Below are positions 9,469 through 21,305 of a stretch of 64,000 nucleotides of DNA, piece by piece. The position numbers and the translations under genes are program-made. Source of the stretch: Chelydra serpentina (taxonomy: Eukaryota; Chordata; Testudines; Chelydridae). Below the pieces are notes generated by a model, which worked only from the letters and a program-made list of their open reading frames with translations, was not told where the DNA came from and ran no database searches. The stretch is taken from assembly GCA_037349315.1 (NCBI GenBank), contig JBAIAC010000225.1:607501-671500 (forward strand), read 5' to 3'. Each line of letters starts with the position of its first letter. The first letter of the stretch is position 1.

Positions 9469-11000
9469 TGCTTTGTGCACTTTGTACTGAACGTCCGGCT
9501 TTTTTCAGGGCTGGAGCCTCTTCTTGGCTGCTCTTGCTTCAGCTACAGGCCGAGGAAGGAGGTTGTCAGGGGTTCCCTCCCCATTCTGAACTCTGGGGTA
9601 CAGTCATGGGCACCTGCATGAAAGACCCCCAAAGCTTATTCTTCCCAGTTTAGGATAAAAACTTCCTCAAAGCACAAATCCCTTTTGTCCTTGAACGGTA
9701 CGCTGCCACCACCAAGTGATTTAAACAAACATTCAGGGAGGGTGTAACGAAGTGGGACTGTTCCTAATGTTTCCTCTGAATACTGAGTGTGTGCCTCAGT
9801 TTCCCCTATGCCTCAGTTTCCCCTGTGCATTTCTTAAGTCTCTAGGTGGTGGGAAAAGGGGTGTGTGATTGTTGCAAAGCCCTAGAGGACCAGTGTGATG
9901 ACACAGAATGGCCGTGTAGCAGGGTGAATAACCCGCTCCTGCCTTGAGGGGCTGGAAACAGCCCTAGAAGAGGGCTGAGTAGGAGAAGCTGGGCGGAGTG
10001 GCGAAGCAGCCACAGCTGTGCCCAGTTAATCAGGGCCCAGCTGGCCCTTCTAAGAGGGCAGTGGGCCTGGAGCAGGAGAGAGCCTTCCTCTGCCTTAGAG
10101 GAAGGAGGGCCTGGCTGTAAGGTACTTAGGGTGGAGCAGGGCTGGGGAAGGCTTGAGGAGCTGGGGAGCTCTGGCTAGGAAAGCCCCAGGCTGCGGCCTA
10201 GTGTTAGGCCCAATAGGTACTGGGGTTGCAGGGACAACCACGGGTAGGCTGAGGCAGCAGGTCCAAACCCCCTTTGCCGGTGATGAGTGGCTTATACTGC
10301 AGTCTGCCCCAGGGCACGGGGGCTAGCTGGTGACTGGCAGTAGCCTACGACTGAGGCAAGGTGGGGATAGTGGGTTGGGGAGGGGAGACCCAGATCTAGG
10401 GGTACTGCCAGGGGGCAGCACCCCAGTTACAAGGGCACCGGGTCCTGGGAGGGACACGGGCCAGGGAGTGGACAGGCTAATTCCCAGGACAACCAGCAGG
10501 AGGCGCCGCAGGGGTGGTCCAACCCTGCCACAGGCTGACACGCTGTCTCCTGGCAACTGCTGGCCTGGACAGAGACGGCGTGGGGAGGGGGGGAGAGAAG
10601 AACGGTGCGGGGGAGGGGGGAGGCTCCGTTTCCTCTCTTTTATCTGCTCTTTAAAAACAAACAAAGCCCCTGCTGTTTGCTTTCAGTGATTGAGAGAGAG
10701 GCAGGGGATGTGGAGGTGTGGAAATAATGAGCTGACACTCTGTGGAGATTCCAAGAACCCCTCTCTGTCTCCCAAATGCTCCCTGTCAAAGTCTCCCCCC
10801 CACCATTTGAAAAGCATGTTGCAGCCACTTGAATGCCCATAATGCACCGCTCCCAATACAGCTGCAAATGCCTCAAATGTAGCCACCTTAGTGCGCTGGC
10901 AGCTGCCAGTGTGGACAGGCTGCAGCGCTTTCCCTACTCAGCTGTACGAAGACGGGTTTAACTCACAGCGCTGTACATCTGCAAGTGTAGCCAAGGCCTC
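9469..11000. other. No gene; probable LTR/DNA repeat debris
   Basis: 9918-10300 ('tgtagcagggtga' onward, rich in 'agagggctgagtaggagaag') looks like a dispersed LTR-type repeat of reptile genomes, but I cannot name a family. 10660-11000 resembles DNA-transposon end sequence ('agtgtagccaaggcc'). No coding potential is seen. Confidence 0.35.
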
Positions 11001-11056
11001 AGAGTGCATAGCTCAGCTCTCATACCGGGTACTGAACTGGAGAAAGTGGTGGCAGC

Positions 11057-11146
11057 CCTTCGATGGGTCGGCTGATAGAGCAAAGGTCTGGAGCCAGCTC
11101 CCAGGAAGTCATCCTTACCTCGCCCTTGTGACTCCAGCTCGAAGGA
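11057..11146 (+). pseudogene. tRNA-Tyr-like element (copy 3 of 8)
   Basis: The best acceptor of the eight: CCTTCGA pairs perfectly with TCGAAGG, discriminator A. D arm GGTCGGCTGATAGAGC, intron-like insert after GGAG, T arm degenerate. 90 nt. Confidence 0.65.
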
Positions 11147-11328
11147 GAGCTTCTTTTCCTTCCCCTTTCTCACAAAGAGCAAGAGAAGGAATAAAGCTCA
11201 TATGGGCCCACTGGGTACACCAGCCCACGCTGCTTTTCCCTGCTGGGGAGTGTGAAATAAGGGACTCGTGGCAAGTAAAGCCACTGCTGCCCTTCCAAAA
11301 AACAGCCCACACCTGTGCCCAAAGAGCA

Positions 11329-11401
11329 GGCTAAAGCCTGGGGTTGAACTAAGGATCTCTAGATCTTCAGTCTAACGCTCTCCTGACTGAGCTACTTCAG
11401 C
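11329..11401 (-). pseudogene. tRNA-Phe (GAA) pseudogene
   Basis: 73 nt with acceptor GCTGAAG/CTTTAGC and anticodon GAA retained. The T arm no longer pairs (CTTAG against CCAGG) and the D loop reads CAGTCAGGAG. It lies in the shared tRNA-Tyr-like/tRNA-Phe unit. Confidence 0.8.
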
Positions 11402-11499
11402 ACCGACGGGGGACCTTTCTGGCCTGCAGCTTCTCTGCCTGGGATGTTTTTGTCAGTCCTGGCGCACAAAAAGGGCGTCATTGCGAGAGGCCCATGAGG

Positions 11500-12660
11500 G
11501 GAAGATGAATTCTTGCCGGCCTTGCTCAGCCCTGTGAAGTGTTACCCTGGACTCAGCTCTCCATTGGTCTGTCTGCTTTGGGGCAGGGGCCATAACATGT
11601 CCTGCTGCATTCGTTATTTCAAAGGGTGGTTTAGGATTTTCAGTCTCAGACACGGTGCACAAAGCAGGACTCCACCCTCGGCGTAAACTGAATGAGCCGC
11701 CCACAGATTCTGGCAGCCACAAGGAGGCATTTGGTGTGAGAGTCAGACCTGCCCCTGTCCCAGAGGGAGGGGTCTTCTAGGAGGGGACTGGAACACGGAC
11801 CTATCAGCTCTTAACTCCAAACTTTCAGTAACTCTGTTATCAGTGCCTGGGAGTGTAATTTAAACCATAAAAACAGCCACACTGGGCTAGACCAAAGGTC
11901 TATCTAGCTCCATATTTTGTTTTCTGACATTAGCCAATACCAGGTGCCCCAAAAGCCACTTAACAAGGCACCACTGGGAGTTGAACCCAGGATCTCTTGA
12001 TTACAAGGCCGGTGCTGTAACCAGCTAAGCCATGGTACCTGCCTGTCGCTAAGGGATGGTGTCTTCTCACACCTGACTCCCTGCCAGCCCCCACCTGGGC
12101 CTTTGCTTGTGTTTGCATTCTGCAAAGCAGAGGCGCAGGGGAAGGTTTCCTGGCAAGCTTCTGTGTGTGTGAATCCTTGGCCAGGTCTGCACTACAACGT
12201 TATTTCAGCATCATTATATTGCTCAGGCTTGTGGAAAACACACGATGCTCCCTCAGTCGCCAGCTCTTGGCCGGTGCACACACAGCAATGCCACGTCTGG
12301 CAACAAATCTGCCCCCTGTCGGCGACAAAATAAAACCACCTCGACGAGAGGCCTGGAGCTTTTTGCAGCAAACTGAGAGTGACAAAGTGTCAGTGTAGAC
12401 GCTGCTGGTCATTATAACACCAGAACTGGCCTCCGCCAGTATCCCACAATGCCCGCCAGGAACTCCCTGCCCTGCGATCCTGCTCCAGAGGCTGGGCCCC
12501 TCCCCTCTCATCGCTCCGGGAAGTTCTGACGGCTGAGCCTCCTGCTCTGCTCCGGCAGCAAGGAGCAAATCACTGCCGGGGGACGCTGCTCCCCGCACGG
12601 CGACCACGGAGCTGGGGGGTGGAAGCTCCTTACAGTGGGGGGGCCACCAGCATCCGAACT
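11500..12660 (-). repeat. Segmental duplication S2, inverted copy (with tRNA-Thr)
   Basis: The reverse complement matches 62190-63340 and, in part, 25735-26300. It includes a terminal segment with 'ggccaggtctgcactacaa' typical of reptile hAT-like repeats, and the tRNA-Thr locus. Confidence 0.75.
11966..12039 (-). pseudogene. tRNA-Thr (TGT), damaged anticodon stem
   Basis: 74 nt. GGTACCA pairs with TGGTGCC and the B box GGTTCAACTCC is good. Anticodon TGT is present, but the anticodon stem (CCGGC against TCAAG) does not pair. The intact paralogue is at 62801. Confidence 0.75.
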
Positions 12661-12967
12661 GTGCTGCCCCAATGACGCCCCTTTCCCCCAAGTACCTGCA
12701 CTCATGCCACCCCTTCTCCCTGAGACCCCCAACCCTACACCGCCCCGTCTCCCTGAGACCCTGCCCCTCCCCGCCCCCTGGGGCCACACCCACAGAACGC
12801 CTCTTCCCCCCAAGACTCCGCCTTATCCCCCCATGCATCCTTCATCCGTACGGCTGGTAAAAAGTGTTGGGGGTCATGGCTCTCTAAAGCCCCTGTTCCC
12901 CCGCACGGTGAACATGGAGGTACCACTGCGCTTTGAGAAAACAGCCCACCCCTGCACACACAGAGCA

Positions 12968-13041
12968 TGCCAAAGCCTGGGGGTTGGACCTGGGACCTCT
13001 AGATCTTCAGTCTAACGGTCACCTGTCTGAGCTACTTCAGC
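12968..13041 (-). pseudogene. tRNA-Phe (GAA) pseudogene
   Basis: 74 nt, one base longer than normal in the D region. The anticodon GAA and acceptor are recognisable, but the B box reads GGTCCAACCCC. It is followed by a tRNA-Tyr-like element and satellite array B. Confidence 0.75.
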
Positions 13042-13180
13042 ACCTTTATGACTTTCTCTGTCCAGGTCATTTCAGGCTCTGCTGTAGGAAAAGCCAGGGA
13101 GGGGTTGTGCACCCAGTTGGCACATCTGGGCTTTCTTTCTTCTCTTGCTCCTTCTCAGCGATGGGAAGGAAAAGAAGCTC

Positions 13181-13270
13181 TCCTTCAAGCTGGAGTCACA
13201 AGGGCGATGTAACGATGACTTCCTGGGAGCCGGTTCCAGACCTTTCCTCTACCAGCTGACACATCGAAGA
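13181..13270 (-). pseudogene. tRNA-Tyr-like element (copy 4 of 8)
   Basis: 90 nt, acceptor TCTTCGA opposite TTGAAGG. About 40 bp separate it from the first monomer of satellite array B, the same arrangement as at the end of array A. Confidence 0.6.
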
Positions 13271-13311
13271 GCTGCCGCCACTTTCTCCAGCTTTGCCACC
13301 CAGAATGAGCG

Positions 13312-16300
13312 GTGAGGCACCAGGTGTCACTGTCGCTCTCTGAGAGAGACGCTGTGTGCGTTACCCCACGTGGCCACCCGGTGTCACTGTTCCTCTCTGA
13401 GAGAGACACTGTGTGCACTACCCCACGTGGCCACCCGGTGTCACTGTCGCTCTCTGAGAGAGACGCTGTGTGCATTACCCCACGTGGCCACCCGGTGTCA
13501 CTGTCGCTCTCTGAGAGAGACGCTGTGTGCACTACCCCACGTGGCCACCCGGTGTCACTGTCGCTCTCTGAGAGAGACGCTGTGTCCATTACCCCACGTG
13601 GCCACCCGGTGTCACTGTCGCTCTCTGAGAGAGACGTTGTGTGCATTACCCCACGTGGTCACCCGGTGTCACTGTTGCTCTCTGAGAGAGACGCTGTGTC
13701 CATTACCCCACGTGGCCACCCGGTGTCACTGTCGCTCTCTGAGAGAGATGCTGTGTGCGTTACCCCACGTGGCCACCCGGTGTCACTGTTGTGACGTGGC
13801 CACCTGGTCTCACTGTTGCTCTCTGAGAGAGACGCTGTGTGCATTACCCCACGTGGCCACCCAGTGTCATTGTCACGCTCTGAGAGAGATGCTGTGTGCA
13901 TTACCCCACGTGGCCACCTGGTGTCACTGTTGCTCTCTGAGAGAGACGCTGTGTGCGTTACCCCACGTGCCACCCAGTGTCACTGTTGCTCTCTGAGAGA
14001 GACGCTGTGTGCATTACCGCACGTGGCCACCCGGACTCACTGTTGCTCTCTGAGAGAGACGCTGTGTGCATTACCCCACGTGGCCACCCAGTGTCATTGT
14101 CATTCTCTGAGAGAGATGCTGTGTGCATTACCCCACGTGGCCACCTGGTGTCACTGTTGCTCTCTGAGAGAGATGCTGTGTGCATTACCCCACGTGGCCA
14201 CCCAGTGTCAGTGTTGCTCTCTGACAGAGACGCTGTGTGCATTACCCCACGTGGCCACCCGGTGTCACTGTCGCTCTCTGAGAGAGATGCTGTGTGCATT
14301 ACCCCACGTGGCCACCCAGTGTCAGTGTTGCTCTCTGAGAGGGATGCTGTGTGCATTACCCTACGTGGCCTCCCAGTGTCACTGTCGCTCTCTGAGAGAG
14401 ACGCTGTGTGCATTACCCCACGTGGCCACCCGGTGTCACTGTTGCTCTCTGAGAGAGACGCTGTGTGCGTTACCCCACGTGCCACCCGGTGTCACTGTTG
14501 CTCTCTCAGAGAGACGCTGTGTGCATTACCGCACGTGGCCACCCGGTGTCACTGTCGCTCTCTGACAGAGACGCTGTGTGCATTACCCCACGTGGCCACC
14601 CGGTGTCACTGTCGCTCTCTGAGAGAGACGCTGTGTGCATTACCCCACGTGGCCACCCAGTGTCAGTGTTGCTCTCTGAGAGGGATGCTGTGTGCATTAC
14701 CCTACGTGGCCTCCCGGTGTCACTGTCGCTCTCTGACAGAGACGTTGTGTGCATTACCCCACGTGGCCACCCGGTGTCACTGTCGCTCTCTGAGAGAGAC
14801 GCTGTGTGCATTACCCCACGTGCCACCCGGTGTCACTGTTGCCCTCTGAGAGAGATGCTGTGTGCGTTACCCCACGAGGCCACCCGGTGTCAATGTTGCT
14901 CTCTGAGAGAGACGCTGTGTGCATTACCCCACGTGGCCACCCAGTGTCATTGTCACTCTCTGAGAGAGATGCTGTGTGCATTACCCCACGTGGCCACCTG
15001 GTGTCACTGTTGCTCTCTGAGAGAGACGCTGTGTGTGTTACCCCACGTGCCACCCAGTGTCACTGTTGCTCTCTGAGAGATGCTGTGTGCATTACCCCAC
15101 GTGGCCACCCGGTGTCACTGTTGCTCTCTGAGAGAGATGCTGTGTGCATTACCCCACGTGGCCACCCAGTGTCATTGTCACTCTCTGAGAGAGATGCTGT
15201 GTGCATTACCCCACGTGGCCACCCGGACTCACTGTTGCTCTCTGAGAGATGCTGTGTGCATTACCCCACGTGGCCACCCGGTGTCACTGTTGCTCTCTGA
15301 GAGAGACGCTGTGTGCATTACCCCACGTGGCCACCCAGTGTCATTGTCACTCTCTGAGAGAGATGCTGTGTGCATTACCCCACGTGGCCACCTGGTGTCA
15401 CTGTTGCTCTCTGAGAGAGATGCTGTGTGCATTACCGCACGTGGCCACCCGGTGTCACTGTCGCTCTCTGACAGAGATGCTGTGTGCGTTACCCCACGTG
15501 GCCACCTGGTGTCGCTGTCGCTCTCTGAGAGAGATGCTGTGTGAATTACCCCACGTGCCCACCCGGTGTCACTGTTGCTCTCTGAGAGAGATGCTGTGTG
15601 CATTACCCCACGTGGCCACCCAGTGTCACTGTTGTGACGTGGCCACCTGGTGTCACTGTTGCTCTCTGAGAGAGACGCTGTGTGCTTTACACCACGTGGC
15701 CACCCGGGGTCACTGTTGCTCTCTGAGAGATGCTGTGTGCATTACCCCACGTGGCCACCCGGGGTCACTGTAGCTCTCTGAGAGAGACGCTGTGTGCATT
15801 ACCGCACGTGGCCACCTTGTGTCACTGTTGCTCTCTGAGAGAGATGCTGTGTGCGTTACCCCACATGGCCACCCGGTGTCACTGTCGCTCTCTGAGAGAG
15901 ATGCTGTGTGCGTTACCCCACGTGGCCACGCGGTGTCAATGTTGCTCTCTGAGGGAGATGCTGTGTGCATTACCCCACGTGGCCACCCAGTGTCACTGTT
16001 GCTCTCTGAGAGAGATGCTGTGTGCATTACCCCACGTGGCCGCCCGGTGTCAATGTAGCTCTCTGAGAGAGACGCTGTCTGCGTTACGCCACGTGACCAC
16101 CCAGTGTCACTGTTGCTCTATGAGAGAGATGCTGTGTGCATTACCCCACGTGGCCACCCGGTGTCACTGTCGCTCTTTGAGAGAGACGCTGTGTGCATTA
16201 CCCCACGTGGCCACCCAGTGTCACTGTCGCTCTCTGAGAGAGACGCTGTGCGCATTACCCCACGTGGCCACCCGGTGTCACTGTTGCTCTGAGAGATGCT

Positions 16301-17745
16301 GTGTGCGTTACCCCACGTGGCCGCCTGGTTTCGCTGTCGCTCTCTGAGAGAGATGCTGTGTGAATTACCGCACGTGCCCACCCGGTGTCACTGTTGCTCT
16401 CTGAGAGAGATGCTGTGTGCATTACCCCACGTGGCCACCCAGTGTCACTGTTGTGACGTGGCCACCTGGTGTCACTGTTGCTCTCTGAGAGAGACGCTGT
16501 GTGCTTTACCCCACATGACCACCCGGTGTCACTGTCACTCTCTGAGAGAGATGCTGTGTGCGTTACCCCACGTGGCCACCCGGTGTCACTGTTGCTCTCT
16601 GAGGGAGATGCTGTGTGCATTACCCCACGTGGCCGCCCGGTGTCAATGTAGCTCTCTGAGAGAGACGCTGTCTGCGTTACGCCACGTGACCACCCAGTGT
16701 CACTGTTGCTCGCTGAGAGAGATGCTGTGTGCATTACCCCACGTGGCCACCCGGTGTCACTGTTGCTCTCTAAGAGAGACGCTGTGTGCATTACCCCACG
16801 TGGCCACCCAGTGTCACTGTCGCTCTCTGAGAGAGGCGCTGTGTGCATTACCCCACGTGGCCACCCGGTGTCACTGTTGCTCTCTGAGAGAGACGCTGTG
16901 TGCATTACCCCACGTGGCCACCCAGTGTCACTGTCGCTCTCTGAGAGAGACGCTGTGTGCATTACCCCACGTGGCCACCCAGTGTCACTGTTGCTCTCTC
17001 AGAGAGATGCTGTGTGCATTACCCCACGTGGCCACACGGTGTCACTGTCGCTCTCTGAGAGAGACGCTGTGTGCATTACCCCACGTGGCCACCCGGTGTC
17101 ACTGTTGCTCTCTGAGAGAGATGCTGTGTGCATTACCCCACGTGGCCACCCAGTGTCACTGTCGCTCTCTGAGAGAGACGCTGTGTGCATTACCCCACGT
17201 GGCCACCCAGTGTCACTGTTGCTCTCTGAGAGAGACGCTGTGTGCATTACCCCACGTGGCCACCCGGTGTCACTGTTGCTCTCTGAGAGATGCTGTGTGC
17301 GTTACCCCACGTGGCCACCCAGTATCACTGTTGCTCTCTGAGAGAGACGCTGTGTGCGTTACCCCACGTGGCCACCCGGTGTCACTGTTGCTCTCTCAGA
17401 GAGATGCTGTGTGCATTACCCCACGTGGCCACACGGTGTCACTGTCGCTCTCTGAGAGAGACGCTGTGTGCATTACCCCACGTGGCCACCCGGTGTCACT
17501 GTTGATCTCTGAGAGAGACGCTGTGTGCATTACCCCACGTGGCCACCCAGTGTCACTGTCGCTCTCTGAGAGAGACGCTGTGTGCGTTACCCCACGTGGC
17601 CACCCAGTATCACTGTTGCTCTCTGAGAGAGACGCTGTGTGCATTACCCCACGTGGCCCCCCAGTGTCACTGTTGCTCTCTGAGAGAGATGCTGTGTGCA
17701 TTACCCCACGTGGCCACCCGGTGTCACTGTTGCTCTCTGAGAGGG
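13312..17745. repeat. 57-bp satellite array B, about 78 monomers
   Basis: The largest array. Nearly every monomer keeps CCACGTGG; other CpG sites toggle between CG and TG/CA (ACGCTG/ATGCTG, GCGTTA/GCATTA, CCGGTG/CCAGTG, GTCGCT/GTTGCT). Variant monomers with the same internal deletion ('ctgttgtgacgtggcc') recur near 13790, 15631 and 16450, and one-base-short 'cacgtgccaccc' monomers recur between 13.97 and 15.05 kb, which indicates a higher-order structure. The frames of up to 518 codons here are repeat artefacts. Confidence 0.97.
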
Positions 17746-18170
17746 GGCGTGGGAGTCCCAGGGGGGCTGTCACGGGTGGGGGTGTGGCTAGGGGCCAGGG
17801 CAGTCAGGGGACAGGGTGTTTGAATAGTTGGAGGAGTCCCGGGGGTGATTAGTAGGCAGGGGGGTCTCTGGAGGGGGCGGTCAGGGAACAAGGAACGGGG
17901 CGGTTGGATGGGTTATGGGGTCAGGGCGGGGGGCTGTCAGAGGTGGGGGTGTGGAGAGGGGTCGGGGCAGTCAAGGGACAGGGTCCTAGGGAGGCAGTTA
18001 CAGTGTGGGGGTCTCAGGAGGGGGCAGTCATGGGACAAGGAGCAGGGAGGTTTAGTTAGGGGGTGGGGTCCTGGGGATTAGTTAGGGGCAGGGTCCCAGG
18101 AGGGAGCAGTCAGGGGACAATGAGCACGGAGGGTTGGGGGTTTTGAGGGGGGGAGGGAGTGGATGGGGGT
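17746..18170. repeat. G-rich tandem DNA flanking array B
   Basis: Imperfect repeats of 'ggggcagtcaggggacaagg' and 'gtgtggctaggg'-like units on the plus strand. The inverted counterpart is at 41580-42040. Confidence 0.8.
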
Positions 18171-18277
18171 GGGGCTAGGGCAGTGCTCCCTGGGTGCACA
18201 CCCTAGTGAAATGTGATGCGCACGCCTATGCTTGGCGAGTTTCTCTTCTGCACCAAACTTACTCTTTCCGTATGTGA

Positions 18278-18350
18278 GCCTGGCGAGCTCAGTTGGTCGA
18301 GCATCAATCTGTTAATCTGAGGGTCCAGGGTTCAAGTCCCTGGTCAAGTG
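18278..18350 (+). tRNA. tRNA-Lys-like with GTT anticodon position
   Basis: 73 nt, closely similar to the tRNA-Lys(TTT) at 33153 (GCCTGGC, AGCTCAGTTGG, CAGGGTTCAAGTCCCTG). The anticodon loop is CTGTTAA, giving GTT (Asn), and the anticodon stem TCAAT/TCTGA is mismatched. Probably non-functional as Lys. Confidence 0.7.
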
Positions 18351-18712
18351 TAGGGAAGATCATTTTCCCCTGAGAGTGTCAGGAGTCAGCTCTTCAGTCC
18401 CTTCCTTGATGTTACTCTTTTCTTTTCAGGACTTGGGCTTTCCTAGGAAGGGCCATTTACTGACTGGGACGTCCTCACATGGACACTGGCCTCACAGTCT
18501 GGAGGAAGAAAGGCTTCTGGGTCTACGGCAAACCCACAAGGCTCCAAGAGGTGACTGGCCGAGATCCTGCAGTTATCCCTGGCTGATGCCAAGGTGCTTT
18601 CTCAGCTCATTTCCCCACCCTCTGTCCTGCAGGGGTTGGGGTTATCCCAGGGACAGGCCAGTGGCAGATTGAGAAGTGCCTTGCTGGACAGCTAGGGAAA
18701 AGGAAGCCATCG

Positions 18713-18785
18713 TGTTTCTGCCTGGTTTCAAACCAGGGGCCTTTTGCGTGTTAGGCAAACGTGATAATCACTACACCACAGAAAC
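18713..18785 (-). tRNA. tRNA-Val (AAC)
   Basis: 73 nt, acceptor GTTTCTG/CAGAAAC perfect, discriminator A. A box TGGTGTAGTGATT, anticodon loop CTAACAC (AAC), T stem CCTGG/CCAGG with loop TTTGAAA. A T4 run follows within 20 bp on the minus strand. The copy in the other arm (40735) carries CAC instead. Confidence 0.92.
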
Positions 18786-18886
18786 TCTGCAACAGGACTC
18801 TGCCCCTTCCCTTCAAACTCCATCCGCTTGGCTGGCACTCGCCCTGGCACACACCGCTGGGCGACCCTGGAGAAAGTGGTGGCAGC

Positions 18887-18976
18887 TCTTTGGTGGGTCG
18901 GCTGGTAGAACAAAGAACTGGAGCCGGCTCCCAGGAAGTCATCCTCACCTCGCCCTTGTGACTCCAGCTTGAAGGA
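18887..18976 (+). pseudogene. tRNA-Tyr-like element (copy 5 of 8)
   Basis: 90 nt. Acceptor TCTTTGG opposite TTGAAGG. The D arm is CGGCTGGTAGAAC. It is the inverted partner of the copy at 40544. Confidence 0.55.
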
Positions 18977-19178
18977 GAGCTTCTTTCCTTCCCCTTGCTG
19001 AGAAAGAGCAAGGGAAGAACAAAAGCCCACATCCAAACGGGGGCAGAGGCTTCAGGAGCCCACAGCGTTTGCCGATCAGGGGCATTGTGGCTGAGATCTC
19101 TGTTGGCCAGCGCCAGCGCTCGCAAGGCGCTAGTGTGGATGCTGGAGGCTGGGTGCTGGATGCTGGAGGCAAAGAGCC

Positions 19179-19243
19179 AGCAGAGTGGTGCAGCGGCAGC
19201 GTGCTGGGCCCAGAGGTCGATGGATCAAAACCATCCTGTGCTA
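19179..19243 (+). pseudogene. Initiator tRNA-Met with anticodon deleted
   Basis: AGCAGAG, TGGTGCAGCGGCAGCGTGC and the T arm match tRNA-iMet. GGGCCCATAACCC has collapsed to GGGCCC, a 7-nt deletion that removes the anticodon, leaving 65 nt. The partner in the right arm (40271) is intact. Confidence 0.9.
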
Positions 19244-19764
19244 GGCAGGTGCGTGTTACTTTTTGCTCTGGGCCTGCAAGCGAGGGGGCGACCAGCAGAG
19301 CGCCAGGAGCCGAGGCCGTGAGGCAGGAGGTGGCTGAGGGGTCGGACTGCCAGGGAGCTCCCCGGCCCCTCTGGCTGCCTGGGCTGAAGGCGAGAGCCAG
19401 GCCTGTGCGTGAGGTCTGAGTGCCGGTGGCTCCCCCACTCCTCGGGGGTCTGTCCCAAGGCAGCGGCCCAGCCCCCCTCCAAGGGGGGTGCGTCCCACCA
19501 GCATTTCTTGCCCCGTTTGGGGAGGTTCAGCCTCCCCGAGCCCCTTGTAGCCGCCGCCCACGCGCAGTGTCACTGGTAGATACGGGCAGAGGAGACTCGG
19601 GGGCCTGGGCTGGGAAATCCCTGGGTGAAACTGGCTGCCTGAGCCCAGCCCCTCTGCACTCAGGGGAGCGGTGAGAGGGGGAGGGGCTCAGGGAGTAAAT
19701 CCTCAGAAACCTCCCCCCTGGGTTTGTAATGTCAGAGCCCAGCGAACAAGTCCCTGCGTGTGTG

Positions 19765-19955
19765 ACGGGGAGGGGCTGTGAGGGGGAGGATCCATGGGGG
19801 TGTCAGTGTGAGGGGGAGGGGCTGTGAGGGGGAGGGTCCATGGGGGAGTCAGTGTGAGGGGGAGGGTCCATGGGGGAGTCAGTGTGAGGGGGAGGGGCTG
19901 TGAGGGGGAGGGTCCATGGGGGTGTCAGTGTGAGGGGGAGGGGCTGTGAGCATCT
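19765..19955. repeat. 45-bp minisatellite, short allele (about 4 units)
   Basis: Units of 'gtccatgggggagtcagtgt' plus 'gagggggaggggctgtgag'. The inverted partner in the right arm spans about 1.6 kb (38160-39770). Confidence 0.9.
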
Positions 19956-21305
19956 GGTCATCTCCAGGCAGCAGGAGCCCCCTGACGTGGGGGTTGAACC
20001 GCCCCCTCCCCCCAGGTGCTTTGGGGGGGCCTAGAGCCCAGCATGGAGCTGCTGTCCCTGCAGGGCCCCTGGGAGTCACAGAGGGGTGATGTGCGGTTAC
20101 TGCCCCGTCTGTCCTGGGCTGGGGGACTGGAGCCCCCGGAACAGCCCTGTGGGGACTCAGCCCTGTGGGGGATTCACTGTGTGTGGAAAAGCCCATCTAG
20201 GAATGGGGGTTCCCAGCTGCGTTACAGCGGCGTGATGGAGAGGAAAGAGTTAATGCTTTAGGACAGTCTGGGGGTGCTGGATGGGAAGGGGGGTGCCCGG
20301 CTCTCAGGCTGCAGAACGACCAACCCCAAACGTTCAAAACCCTGAGCCAGGCTCACCGGAAATCACGAGATGGGCTTTGAAATCATGAGATTGTGTAAAA
20401 ATAAAAGATTTGGGATCTTTTTATTTGCCTTCTGCTTGATGAGCCTTTAGGGCGCACGGGGGAGACAACGTCCTGTGTCTTTAAGAGCGAAGGCTGAAAT
20501 CATCACGTCTCCCCCTGACTCCAGGAGCTGGGGCTTTAAGGAAAACAACAATTCTCATCAGACTTAAGGCAAAATCAGGAGCGTTGGCAGCACCGAGTGG
20601 GACGGAGTCTTTATTCCCTGGGATCCCCTGGAGCCGGGTTCCCAGCCTTGTTCTTTCTGTGGCCCCCGCCCAACATGGTATAAAAACTCCACAGCCCACC
20701 CGTGCCACAACGACTGTCTAACGCCGCCCCTGCTTGCTGGTTTAGTTTGGCAAATCCCCCCGTGAAACCTGCTCACTGCCCCCCCCCCCCCGGGGGGCTC
20801 TGGACCCCTGGCTGAGAACCACGGCCTGGGAGCTCTGTTTAGAAGGGGGGAGCAAAGCTGCTGCCTTTCCCCATGGCTGAACTCAGGCTCTTAGCGTGGG
20901 ATATTCCTGCCCTGCCAGCGACCCCAGGAAAGCTCAGTGAGCCGCTGCCTGGCCTCAGGGACAGTCTCAGCCGGCAGGGCCCCAGGGGGCAATGAAGCAG
21001 CTGGGTCAGGCTGGGAACCCTCATTCCCAGAGAAGTGCCCTGGCTCCCTGCTCAGCAGCTGAGAAGTCAATTCCCCCCACCCCCGATGAACCAGCCTGGA
21101 GCTCAGTGCAGCGCTGGGGGTTTCTCCTTTCACTCCTGCTGGGGAGTGCGGGGATCCCAGGGGCATTTCTAGAACACAACAGAAAGCTCAAGTTCAGATT
21201 ACATCTTTATTTACAATTTTGTATAATGTGATATAATCCTCCAATCCTAGTGTCACCATCGATAACGTGGCTTTTTCAGCCTGGGAGTTTACCAGTCTGG
21301 ACCTT

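Noticed and set aside
12200..12838. A 212-codon minus-strand frame.
   Set aside because: It overlaps segmental duplication S2, which has interrupted frames in the copies at 25.7 and 62.2 kb. No domain is recognised.
13312..17745. CRISPR array.
   Set aside because: Repeats are contiguous without unique spacers, there are no cas genes and the DNA is vertebrate.
16296..17852. A 518-codon frame (and frames of 298, 769, 519 and 505 codons in other arrays).
   Set aside because: Pure products of the 57-bp satellite, whose period is 19 codons and which lacks stops in most frames on both strands. The translations are the same peptide repeated, with variation explained by CpG decay.
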